Shown here: positions 7,519 to 16,700 of the stretch, piece by piece
Numbering within the stretch: position 1 is the first letter of the stretch
How the letters are laid out: each line of letters opens with the position of its first letter
DNA from: Pollutiaquabacter aromativorans
Lineage (GTDB): Bacteria > Bacteroidota > Bacteroidia > AKYH767-A > 2013-40CM-41-45
Assembly: GCA_049177215.1 (NCBI GenBank)
Contig: CP185379.1
Location: 1,240,001-1,304,000 of the forward strand
Direction: 5' to 3'
DNA length: 64,000 bases
Translations under genes and position numbers: made by a program
Notes under the pieces: model-generated
What the model was told of the DNA's origin: nothing
What the model saw: the letters and a program-made list of their open reading frames with translations, nothing else
The model's database searches: none

Positions 7519-8532
7519 ATGGCAGGTGATCGACTTCGTAAAAAATATACCCACCAATTCGTGCTGGCCGCCATCATTATCCTGGGTGGTCTTATTCTCT
7601 TTACCATGCGAACGTTCATCGACGCTTTCCTGGGCGCGGTGACCTTGTATGTTCTCTTCAGGCCGATGATGCGGAAACTCGTCGAAGTCCGCAAGTGGCC
7701 GCGTGGGGGAGCGGCTGTCCTGATCTTGTTTCTTTCATTCCTGATCGTCCTTATTCCACTGATCGCGATCACCTATATGATCGTTCCGAAGGTTTCCCTG
7801 TTTTTCTCCGATTCTTCGGTGATCATGTCGGTGTTGAATTCCGCGGATGCCAAGATCCAGGCGATGACCGGGTACGAACTCATGAACCAGGAAAACATCC
7901 GAAAGGTGCAGGAGTCAGCGGGTGAATTCATCACGCGATTTCTGGGTGAATCCATGGGTATTCTGGCTGATATCGCCGTATTATATTTCCTGCTTTATTA
8001 CTTTCTGGTGAATACCGGGAAGGTGGAAAATTTCTTCGAACGTTATCTGCCATTGTCCAAAGACAATACCTCCCGATTAACCGATGAGTTGGAAACTCAA
8101 ACTTTCTCCAACGCCTTAGGTGGACCCTTGCTGGCGCTCATCCAGGGCATCTTTGCAGCGCTGGGGTATTGGCTTTTCGGTTTACAGGAACCGGTGTTCT
8201 GGGGGCTGATGACGGGCTTCTTCTCCTTCTTGCCCGTTGCAGGCTCCATGCTCATCTGGCTGCCCGCAGCGATCTATCAATTGTCAACCGGTATGATCTG
8301 GCAGGGCATCGCCATTTTCGCTTATGGCGTGCTCGTAATTTCAGTGGTGGACAATGTGTTCCGCTTCGTTTTCCAGAAAAAGTTCGCGGATGTACATCCC
8401 CTGATCACCGTGATCGGGGTAATTGTCGGATTGCAATTGTTCGGCGTTCCCGGAATCATTTTCGGTCCGCTGCTGATCTCCTATTTCCTGATCATGTTGC
8501 GGATCTTCCGGGAGGAATTCCTCTCCGTCTGA
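7519..8532 (+). CDS. AI-2E family (TqsA/PerM-like) membrane transporter
   Basis: A 337-residue integral membrane protein with about eight predicted membrane segments: two adjacent pairs near the N-terminus (AAIIILGGLILF; AVLILFLSFLIVLI), a hydrophilic stretch around residues 90-145, then several helices at the C-terminus. The C-terminal LITVIGVIVGLQLFGVPGIIFGPLL is characteristic of the family (AI-2E_transport, formerly UPF0118). Members export autoinducer-2 or act as Na+/H+ antiporters; the substrate here is unknown. Start ATG 7519 (MAGDRLRKKYTHQF) is chosen because the upstream extension overlaps hslR and the promoter. It converges with the OstA-like gene with a 3-base gap. Confidence 0.85.
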   Translation: MAGDRLRKKYTHQFVLAAIIILGGLILFTMRTFIDAFLGAVTLYVLFRPMMRKLVEVRKWPRGGAAVLILFLSFLIVLIPLIAITYMIVPKVSLFFSDSSVIMSVLNSADAKIQAMTGYELMNQENIRKVQESAGEFITRFLGESMGILADIAVLYFLLYYFLVNTGKVENFFERYLPLSKDNTSRLTDELETQTFSNALGGPLLALIQGIFAALGYWLFGLQEPVFWGLMTGFFSFLPVAGSMLIWLPAAIYQLSTGMIWQGIAIFAYGVLVISVVDNVFRFVFQKKFADVHPLITVIGVIVGLQLFGVPGIIFGPLLISYFLIMLRIFREEFLSV

Positions 8533-8535
8533 CGA

Positions 8536-10095
8536 TTATCGAAAGATCGCCGCCCGGTCGATCGGACGCTGGGCTTCCTTCCAGTTAAAACCTTTCAGGC
8601 GCAGTTCCCGGGTACTGATCTGCTTGACCGGGTACAATACTCCCTCCGGTGACTGGAGCAGGGAAAGTCCTTTGACTTTATTTTCTTCGAGGTAGATGGT
8701 CATGTCACTGCAATCGGCTCGGTTGACGGCGAAGTTCTTTTCTTCCTTGTTGCGTGCGTAATAAATGGTCTGACCGTTGCCGGAGACGTCGATCCGGTAG
8801 AGATTATTATCGATAAAGTAGCCGGTCATGGTCTTACCTCTGACCTGGTTGAAGCGCAAGGAATCGATCGGCCCTGTTTGACTGCTGTCGGCACGTGACG
8901 CGATGAATGCAGAATTGACCAGGTACAGCCGGTGAATTCCGCCGCCGGCTGCGATGATGTCGATCGAGTCGGCAGTGAGTTGGTTGAGCCCCGACCAGAG
9001 GACAGGATCCCGGAACATCCGAAGGGTCGAATCCTTCAGTGTATACGCGATGGAATCGCAACGACCTTGCAGGTCCGGTTTAAACAGGCGCACATGATGG
9101 AACGCGAACAAGTTCCGGTTGTTCTGCTTTGCCGTATCGCCTGAAGCGGCGGGGAGTGAATCGGCAGCGGTGGCCAGGAGGGTGTCGGCATGCATGAACA
9201 GGCTGTCGGTATCGAAGATCTGCACCAGCTCGGCATTTCCGGCCACCCAGGAACTATCCGTTAGTTCATGGTGTTCCCCGTAGTCTCCGCGGATGATCAG
9301 GCGGTTGACGGTATCGGTGATGCTGACATGGCCGAATACCCGGCCGATCCCGCTGCTGCGGTCATAGAGTATGGAATCTCCACGAAGCATCTGCGTCCGG
9401 GTCAGGAGATAAGAATTTCCCTGAAAGCTGGTCTGCTGACTGTTGGTGTTGTACCAGCCTTGTTCGCAATACATCGTATTGCTGGAGGAGTTAATACGGG
9501 TGGGTCCTAAGAAGTAGGCGGTCTTTTCGACCGTATTGTAGCGAAGTGTATCGCAGGTGAGGGTGTAACGCGGATTCACCAGCAATACATTTTGCTTGAA
9601 GTAAAGATCACGCCGATCACTGTAGTAGTACCCTGTCTTACTGCTCAGACGATTATCGCCATCGAGGATCATGGCGCTGTCGGTATAGCTTGCTATATCC
9701 GTACCGAGGTTATAATCCAACTGACGGGTATGCAGGGTCATGCGACCATCGCTCAGGACCACATCTTCGAACACCTGGGCGATCTTGGTATTCCCATCGT
9801 AATACAGATGCTTTCCGCGCAATTGGAGTGAATCGCCCTGGCGCATGTTGATGCGAGAAAACGCTTCGAGGCGATTGTCGTCTCGGTACAGGTAGGCGGA
9901 ATCACATTGCATGGTAGCCCCTTCGTGCCGGAAGGCCACATTGCCTATCAATCGTAAGGCGTTAGCTTCCAGGGATTCGTCGAATTCGGAAACGTCCGCG
10001 TTCAATAATTCTATTCGCGTCGGTTGTTGCGCGAATACGACTGAGCCGGTGAAAAGCAAGAGCAGGCAGATCGCCAGGAAAAAGCGGGAACGCAT
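8536..10095 (-). CDS. OstA/LptA-like outer-membrane biogenesis protein
   Basis: A 519-residue exported protein with signal peptide RSRFFLAICLLLLFTGSVVFAQ (start ATG 10095; an in-frame ATG at 10116 is less likely). The mature part is a long series of short beta strands with recurring phrases such as LIGNVAFRHEGATMQCDSA, HLYYDGNTKIAQVFEDVVL and TLTCDTLRYNTVEKTAYF. This is the OstA/LptA beta-jellyroll pattern (OstA-like family of Bacteroidota). LptA-fold proteins bridge the periplasm to carry LPS. It is much longer than E. coli LptA (about 185 residues), closer to an LptD N-terminal region without the barrel. No other lpt genes are nearby. Confidence 0.8.
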   Translation of the reverse strand: MRSRFFLAICLLLLFTGSVVFAQQPTRIELLNADVSEFDESLEANALRLIGNVAFRHEGATMQCDSAYLYRDDNRLEAFSRINMRQGDSLQLRGKHLYYDGNTKIAQVFEDVVLSDGRMTLHTRQLDYNLGTDIASYTDSAMILDGDNRLSSKTGYYYSDRRDLYFKQNVLLVNPRYTLTCDTLRYNTVEKTAYFLGPTRINSSSNTMYCEQGWYNTNSQQTSFQGNSYLLTRTQMLRGDSILYDRSSGIGRVFGHVSITDTVNRLIIRGDYGEHHELTDSSWVAGNAELVQIFDTDSLFMHADTLLATAADSLPAASGDTAKQNNRNLFAFHHVRLFKPDLQGRCDSIAYTLKDSTLRMFRDPVLWSGLNQLTADSIDIIAAGGGIHRLYLVNSAFIASRADSSQTGPIDSLRFNQVRGKTMTGYFIDNNLYRIDVSGNGQTIYYARNKEEKNFAVNRADCSDMTIYLEENKVKGLSLLQSPEGVLYPVKQISTRELRLKGFNWKEAQRPIDRAAIFR

Positions 10096-10159
10096 GCGGG
10101 ATACCGGAATTACCATGATTCCCGGCGAAAATACTCAATCGAAACGATCCTGAACAGGG

Positions 10160-11152
10160 TCAGGAGTTCCCGCGGGTACTTTGGACCATTTGTCCGACCG
10201 TGCTCAGTACATCCGGGAGTTTGGTGCGATCAAGTCCTTTCGTCATGACCGTCAACAGGAAAGGCGAGGAGCCAATGTAAACGATGGCCGTCTCGTGTAA
10301 TTGCTGATCACCTTCGTTAAAGCGTTCGCCGAATTTGTGAGCGACCAATTGATCGTTCGGCAACTCTTTCACCAGTCCGATCTTAAAATCGCTACGGCTC
10401 AAAAGATCCAGGGCGAATTCGGAAGATGAGGGGAACAGAAAGGTGGAACTGTATAATACCCGCATGAACTTGCTTACCTCGAATACATTGACCTGATAGT
10501 CCCAGTCCTTCATATCGGGCACCCTAAGCTGTAATGACTCAAACAGCGATTTGAAGACTTTAGGATCCACCTCCCGGTTGAGGAGTGCCGTAGCGTCGTT
10601 GTTTGAATGGATGATCATCGATTCCAACAATTGGCGAACCGAATAGCTTTTTCCGGTTTCCATGGGTTTGCTGAAAAGCGTCTGTTCCGGGAGTTCGGAA
10701 AAATGTCGCTTCAGCAGGATCTGTTTGTTCAACAGGCCGGGATTCGCCTCGGCTTGTTTCAATATACATTCCAGGGTAACCAGTTTCATGATACTGCCCG
10801 GACTATAACTTTCACCTTCGTTGATGCTGAACCATTGACCGGTGTTCAGGTCCCTGAAATACACCGCAGCAGAACGAATCAGACCCTTTTGCTTCTGGTC
10901 GTCCAGATAGGACATGATGTTACCTTTCAGGGAGGCGTAAACCGGACTTTCGTTCGGAATATCCACCATGATGAGCGGTTTGGTCAGCTTGTACTGCCCA
11001 TTCCGGACAAGTTGAACATCGCAAGAGCCTTGAGCGGCCACACGTTCAATTACCTTGACGTGCGATTTGACCACCAGCGCCGTGGCGGCCGAAGAAACTG
11101 CGATGGCAATGAGTACGAACCCGATGGGAATCCGGGCGTGAAGAAAATTCAT
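10160..11152 (-). CDS. Membrane-anchored class A beta-lactamase-like serine hydrolase
   Basis: A 330-residue protein with an uncleaved-looking N-terminal hydrophobic segment (GFVLIAIAVSSAATALVV) and a class A beta-lactamase/transpeptidase fold. The nucleophile motif SxxK is S120-I-M-K123. The SDN position reads SNN (IIHSNNDAT) and the KTG position reads KFG (AHKFGER), so both accessory motifs are altered. I see no clear omega-loop glutamate, so true beta-lactamase activity is doubtful; a cell-wall-related or orphan hydrolase is more likely. The start is ATG 11152. It diverges from priA. Expected location is the periplasmic face of the inner membrane. Confidence 0.75.
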   Translation of the reverse strand: MNFLHARIPIGFVLIAIAVSSAATALVVKSHVKVIERVAAQGSCDVQLVRNGQYKLTKPLIMVDIPNESPVYASLKGNIMSYLDDQKQKGLIRSAAVYFRDLNTGQWFSINEGESYSPGSIMKLVTLECILKQAEANPGLLNKQILLKRHFSELPEQTLFSKPMETGKSYSVRQLLESMIIHSNNDATALLNREVDPKVFKSLFESLQLRVPDMKDWDYQVNVFEVSKFMRVLYSSTFLFPSSSEFALDLLSRSDFKIGLVKELPNDQLVAHKFGERFNEGDQQLHETAIVYIGSSPFLLTVMTKGLDRTKLPDVLSTVGQMVQSTRGNS

Positions 11153-11181
11153 GGGCGCTTTCTGATAAGGAGTGGCGAATT

Positions 11182-11228
11182 TACCTTTGTCAAATGGTTC
11201 AAACCATGAATTTGGTCAGGATTTGACC
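11182..11228 (+). promoter_or_regulatory. priA promoter box and leader with inverted repeats
   Basis: A perfect -7 box TACCTTTG lies at 11182-11189, 77 bases before the TTG start of priA. The leader then holds three inverted pairs: GTCAAAT (11189-11195) with ATTTGAC (11221-11227); TGGTT-CA-AACCA (11195-11206); and GGTCA-N5-TGACC (11214-11228). They could form alternative hairpins or serve as a repressor site; nothing identifies which. Confidence 0.45.
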
Positions 11229-11266
11229 AAGACATTCTAGCACTTCACCGACGGAATCAACCTGTT

Positions 11267-13768
11267 TTGGCTTTTTTACAATACGCTGACATCATCCTGC
11301 CGCTTTCGGTGCCCCGGGCCCTGACCTATGGGGTCCCGGAACATCTGGCGGGTGAGGTCCTGCCGGGCAAGCGGGTCATCGTACCGCTGGGTAGGAACAA
11401 GCTATTCTCCGGTGTGGTACGAACCGTCCATGAGCATGCTCCCAGCGGGGTGGAAGTAAAAGCGATCGCGTCGGTCCTGGATGATCTTCCGGTTGTTCTC
11501 GAATCGCAGTTCAGGCTTTGGGAGTGGATTACCGAGTATTACCTCTGCAATCCGGGTGATGTACTCACGAGCGCGCTGCCGGCCTCTTTCCGTTTGCAGA
11601 GCGAGACTTCCGTTTCGCTGAATCCGGACAAGGATTTTCTCGATGCAGGACTTTCAGCGGACGCCTTGACCATTTTGGAACAGGTGAAGGAAGAGGATGA
11701 AATTTCCCTGCACGACCTGAACCGACTTTTCCCTGAAAAGGGAATGCCGAAATTGATCAAGTCGTTGTTGGAGGAGGGTTGGTTGCTGGTGAAGGAGGAG
11801 ATACAGGAACGCTATAAGCCGCTCCAGGAAGCGCGCATCCGCTTGCGGGATGCTTACCGGGACGATGCAGGACTGGAAACTGTTTTCCTCCAACTGGAAC
11901 AGGATAAAAGGAAAAGCCGGCAACTGGAAACACTCTTGGTTTTTCTGAAACTGCGGTTGGATCAAGCCGGGACCGACTATGTCCGGAAATCAGCTTTAAC
12001 TGCGCATGAGCAGGTCTCCGGTTCCGCGCTTCAAACCCTGATCCGAAACGGGATCCTGGAAGAATACGCAGCGGTGATCGACCGCGTCCCTGCATTTTCC
12101 GGCAATGTTCAGCCCGTTGCGGAGTTGAGTGAGAACCAACAACTCGCTTTGCAGCAGATACAAGCGGCCTTGCTGGAGCATCCGGTGGCCTTGCTGCATG
12201 GTGTAACGTCGAGCGGAAAGACGGAATTGTACATCCACCTGATTGATGAACAGCTTCGGGCTGGTCGTCAGGTATTGTATCTCCTTCCGGAAATCGCGTT
12301 AACGACGCAACTGGTGCAACGCTTGCAGCGATATTTCGGAGCAGCCGTATCCGTTTACCACTCGCGGTTCAACAGCAATGAACGGGTAGAGGTTTGGAAG
12401 CAGGTCCTGCATTTCGATCAGACGGACCAGCAAACTCCGTTTCCGCGAAAGGGGCAGTTGGTCCTGGGGGCGCGATCGTCCATTTTCCTTCCGTTTTCCC
12501 GTTTAGGACTAGTCATCGTCGATGAAGAGCACGATCCTTCCTATAAGCAACAAGACCCTGCGCCACGCTATAACGGACGGGACGCGGCGATTGTCCTCGC
12601 TGCAGGTCATGGCGGCAAGGTGTTGTTGGGTTCTGCCACGCCTTCCCTGGAGAGCTACACCAATGCGCGGCAGGGTCGCTATGGATTGATCAACCTGCAC
12701 GAGCGTTTCGGGGGTATTCGTATGCCGGAGATCAGTGTTGCGGATATCGCTGACGCTTCCCGGAAGAAACTGATGAAGGCCCACTTCACGCCGGAATTAC
12801 TCGATGCCGTGCGCAGCGCGTTAGCGAAGGAAGAACAAGTGATCCTTTTTCAAAACAGGCGCGGCTTTTCATCGTTTCTGGAATGCCGTCATTGTAACTG
12901 GATCCCGCATTGCAAGAACTGTTCGGTCACGCTGACCTATCACAAGCAGCAACACCAGATCAAATGTCACTATTGCGGATATGCCCAGTCGGTGCCTTCG
13001 GCTTGTCCGAACTGCGGCGATCATCATATTGAAGTCAGAGGCTTCGGAACGGAGCGGATCGAGGAGGAGATTGCCGTGTTCTTTCCGGATCACCGCATCG
13101 CTCGCTTCGACCTGGATACTGTCCGAACCAAATCGTCCCTGCATCGGCTGTTGCATGATTTCTCAGAGCGCCGCATAGACCTGCTTGTCGGGACACAGAT
13201 GGTCTCGAAGGGTCTGGACTTCGACAATGTCAGTACCGTAGGGATTCTGGATGCCGACCAGATGCTCAACTTCCCTGACTTCAGGTCTTTTGAGCGCAGC
13301 TTTCAGCTGATGTCACAGGTTGCAGGTCGGTCGGGCAGGAGAAGCAAACAAGGAAAGGTCATTATCCAGACGCGTAATCCGGGGCATTGGGTCATCCGGG
13401 CCGTGATGAATCACGACTATGCTTCCTTTTACCACCAGGACATGGAAGAGCGGCGCCACTTTGGTTATCCGCCGCATTGCCGACTGGTGTCCTTCACAAT
13501 CCGTCATCGGGAGGAAGCCCTGACGCATGACGCGGCTACGCGGTTCTGTACTTTGTTACGAAACAAATTCGGGTCGCGGGTCCACGGTCCGCATATCCCG
13601 GTCGTTCACCGTGTACGGAATCAGTACATCCGCCACATTTTGCTCAAGATCGAACGCGAGCAGAAAACCGCGGGCGTTCGTGAGACCATTCGATCCTGCA
13701 TGCGCGAATTTTACCAGGAGCGGATCTACCATCCGGTCCAGCTTTTTGCGGACGTTGATCCCGTATAA
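11267..13768 (+). CDS. priA: Primosomal replication restart helicase PriA
   Basis: 833 residues. PriA recognises stalled replication forks and reloads the replicative helicase. The N-terminal 3'-DNA-binding domain begins YADIILPLSVPRALTYGVP. Helicase motifs include Walker A GVTSSGKTE near residue 316, DEEH in motif II, and LVGTQMVSKGLDFDNVS. The zinc-binding segment has eight cysteines in four pairs: CRHC, CKNC, CHYC and CPNC. The start is TTG at 11267; no ATG or GTG precedes the conserved N-terminus in frame, and family members begin at this point. It ends 5 bases before the convergent PKD protein gene. Confidence 0.95.
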   Translation: MAFLQYADIILPLSVPRALTYGVPEHLAGEVLPGKRVIVPLGRNKLFSGVVRTVHEHAPSGVEVKAIASVLDDLPVVLESQFRLWEWITEYYLCNPGDVLTSALPASFRLQSETSVSLNPDKDFLDAGLSADALTILEQVKEEDEISLHDLNRLFPEKGMPKLIKSLLEEGWLLVKEEIQERYKPLQEARIRLRDAYRDDAGLETVFLQLEQDKRKSRQLETLLVFLKLRLDQAGTDYVRKSALTAHEQVSGSALQTLIRNGILEEYAAVIDRVPAFSGNVQPVAELSENQQLALQQIQAALLEHPVALLHGVTSSGKTELYIHLIDEQLRAGRQVLYLLPEIALTTQLVQRLQRYFGAAVSVYHSRFNSNERVEVWKQVLHFDQTDQQTPFPRKGQLVLGARSSIFLPFSRLGLVIVDEEHDPSYKQQDPAPRYNGRDAAIVLAAGHGGKVLLGSATPSLESYTNARQGRYGLINLHERFGGIRMPEISVADIADASRKKLMKAHFTPELLDAVRSALAKEEQVILFQNRRGFSSFLECRHCNWIPHCKNCSVTLTYHKQQHQIKCHYCGYAQSVPSACPNCGDHHIEVRGFGTERIEEEIAVFFPDHRIARFDLDTVRTKSSLHRLLHDFSERRIDLLVGTQMVSKGLDFDNVSTVGILDADQMLNFPDFRSFERSFQLMSQVAGRSGRRSKQGKVIIQTRNPGHWVIRAVMNHDYASFYHQDMEERRHFGYPPHCRLVSFTIRHREEALTHDAATRFCTLLRNKFGSRVHGPHIPVVHRVRNQYIRHILLKIEREQKTAGVRETIRSCMREFYQERIYHPVQLFADVDPV

Positions 13769-13773
13769 GACGA

Positions 13774-16700
13774 TCACTCCCGGATCAACTGGATCCAGCC
13801 TTTCAACTCCTTTGTTTTCGTCTTCATCACGTAATAGTAGACGCCTTCGTTGGCCAGTTCGCCTCCGGTCGTTTTTCCATCCCATTGAAAATCCGGGTCC
13901 GAAGATTCGTAAATGATGCGACCCCAGCGATTGTAGATACGGAACTCGAAACCGTCGTAATTGCAAAGGTCCTTGACGTAGTAGGTATCGTTCTTGCCGT
14001 CATCATCCGGCGTGAACACGTTCGGGATCTTCAATTCGCCCTCGCAGACACGGTACACCACGAGCACGGAATCGATGGCAGAGCAGCCGGAAACTCCGAA
14101 GGGAACACTGACATAGTAGTACTGGGTATTGCCCGTGGTCGTGGCGTAGAACGTCTCGTCATCCAACAGGTCCTGGGTCACCTGACTGGCAGGAGTCCAG
14201 TTGTAGGTGTAGGGCGGGTTGTTATTGGGATCGGTGACGAAGACGTGGAGCGTGTCCTGTTCTCCGTCCGTGACTACGATCGTGTCTTCCAGAATGTCGA
14301 CACCGATGAGGGACGTGACCTTTACGGTGTCAAAGATCGGTACTGGCACATAACAGAACGACTGGCTGACGGGTAACTGGAATCCGAGATAGAACTGGGG
14401 GACGTAGCTTCCATTTCCGGTGTAGGTATGTGAAACAGTGTCGAGTTCCACTTCACTGAGAACCGTTCCGTCACCGAAATCCCAAGAGTAGAACGCAGCG
14501 CCGGTACTTGTTCCGTTGAACGTGACCGAAAGGGGACTGCATCCGCTATCCGGGGCAAACGTGAAACTTCCGGTCGGACCAGGGACCACGATCGCACCGG
14601 GCAGGATGACCGTGTCCCGGCAACCGAACTGGTTGAGGACCGTCAGGCTGACATCGTAGGAGCCTGGCGGAACACTGTAAGCATATTGAACGGTCGATAA
14701 GGACGAATTCGGGAAAGCCGTAACGCCTAGATTCCAGGACCAACTTGATACGTAAGCGTTGCTGTCGCTGACGATCGTCGCGTACACCTGAGCCTTCTTG
14801 ATACCGTTTTCAACCACACAAGTATCGGTCGTGGTGATACTCACGGAGGCGGGAGTCGTATAAACCTTGATCGTGCGAATTGTTGAATCCGTACAACCGT
14901 TGGCATCGGTCACGACGACCGTTACCGGGTAATCGCCATTGGCCGTGTAGCTGTGCAGTTCATTTGAACTGCCGGACGGCAGGGTGTTCCCATCGCCGAA
15001 ATTCCACGAATAGGTAAGCGGATTCGCGACATAAGGTCCCGGGTTGACGCTCATGCCGATCGTTTCGTTGATGCAGGCGTTGGTGTCAATAGGGTTAAAG
15101 GCCAGAATCGGTGTGGGCCGGGTAGGTCGGATGTAGTTCGTCAGCGTGATCACATCGGTACAGCCGTTCACGTCGGTCACAGTCAGCGTGACATTGTAGT
15201 TGCCGGGCGTAGTATAGCTGCTGGTATCGGTTGAATTGGTGGTAACGTGGGTGTTGCCGTTGCCGAAATTCCAGGACCACTGGGCGATCGCTCCTCCGAA
15301 AGTCTGGCTGCTGTCGCGGAAGGTGACGGTCATGGGGGCACAGTCGGTCAACGGGCTTGCCGTGAAATGCGCGTCCGGGCCTACAATGGCAATCGGAACC
15401 TGAGCCGTGTCGATGCAACCGTGAATGTCGGTAATGGAGAGCGTCGCGGTGTAATTGCCTACGCTATTGTAGAGATGCAGGGTGTCGGCAAAGCGTGTGG
15501 TATCACGTACACCCGCGATGCCTTCTCCGAACGTCCACTGGTATTGGTTGGCGTCCTGCGAGCCGCTTCCGGTGAAATAGATGGTTCCCGGATAACAGGC
15601 TTGCTGAGTATTCACCACAGCATTGGCGATCGGTTCACGAATCTGCGCGACCAGGGTCGTTTCCACCACACATCCGTTGTCGGCGTTGGTCGCTTCGAGC
15701 GTTACGGGATAATTGGTGTTGTCAGGAAAAACGTGGGTAGGGCTCGTCTGCGTCGATAGGCCGGAACCGTCCGCGAAGTCCCAGGAGTAGGATGTGGCTC
15801 CGCCGGATGTATTGGTGAACGCGACGGAATAAGGGTTGGCGCAATTGTACGTGATCGTGAAAGCGGGAATCGGCCCCAGTACGACGATTTGATCCTGGAG
15901 GACAAACGTATCGGGACAGCCGTTATAAAATGCGATCAGGGTGATGTCGAAAGGATCGGAGACTCCGGAAGTGTCCATGTTGAACTGATGGCTGGGGTTC
16001 TGCGTAGTACTGGAACCACCATCACCGAAGTTCCACAACCAGCCGGTAACAGGTGGCAGGGAGGCGTCGAGGAAAGAGACCGTTTCCTTGAAGCAAATGG
16101 TATCGATCGGAGAAGTAATTCCTGCTGTCGGGCGGGTACCGACACGGATGAACTGCGTTCTGGTCAAGGTGGCCGTACAGCCAGTGGAGGTGGTGATCGT
16201 CAGTGTGACATCGTAGATGCCCGCTGCATTATAGGTATGGGAAGTACCGGCGGTGGTGACGGTGGACGTATTGCCATCCCCCCAATTCCATTGGTAGCTT
16301 GCGATCGTGGGATCAGCCGGTGAGGTGACCACTGCATTGAAGTTGAACGTCTCACCGACGCATCCGCTGTCGGTCTGGGAAAAGTTTACGGTCGGTGCGA
16401 TCACCTGAACGTAATTGACCTGGGTCAATGTATCCTTACAGCCATTCGCGTCGGTCACGATAAGGGTGACGGAATATTGCCCGAACGCGTTGTAGGTATG
16501 ACTGGGGTTTTGCGTGGTAGCGGTATTGGAACCACTGCCTGGATCGCCAAACGTCCAGCTCCAACCGGAAATCCCGGGCGTGGTAGCGTTGAATGTAACG
16601 GGGAAGGGAACGCTGCATCCCTGGCGATCGGGAGAAGTGAACGCTGCCACCGGCGGTGGGTTGACCTGGATATTTCGTGTGATGGTGTCCCGGCAATTTC

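Noticed and set aside
10160..11152. Antibiotic-resistance beta-lactamase
   Set aside because: Only the SxxK motif is intact; SNN and KFG replace the other motifs and no general-base glutamate is evident.
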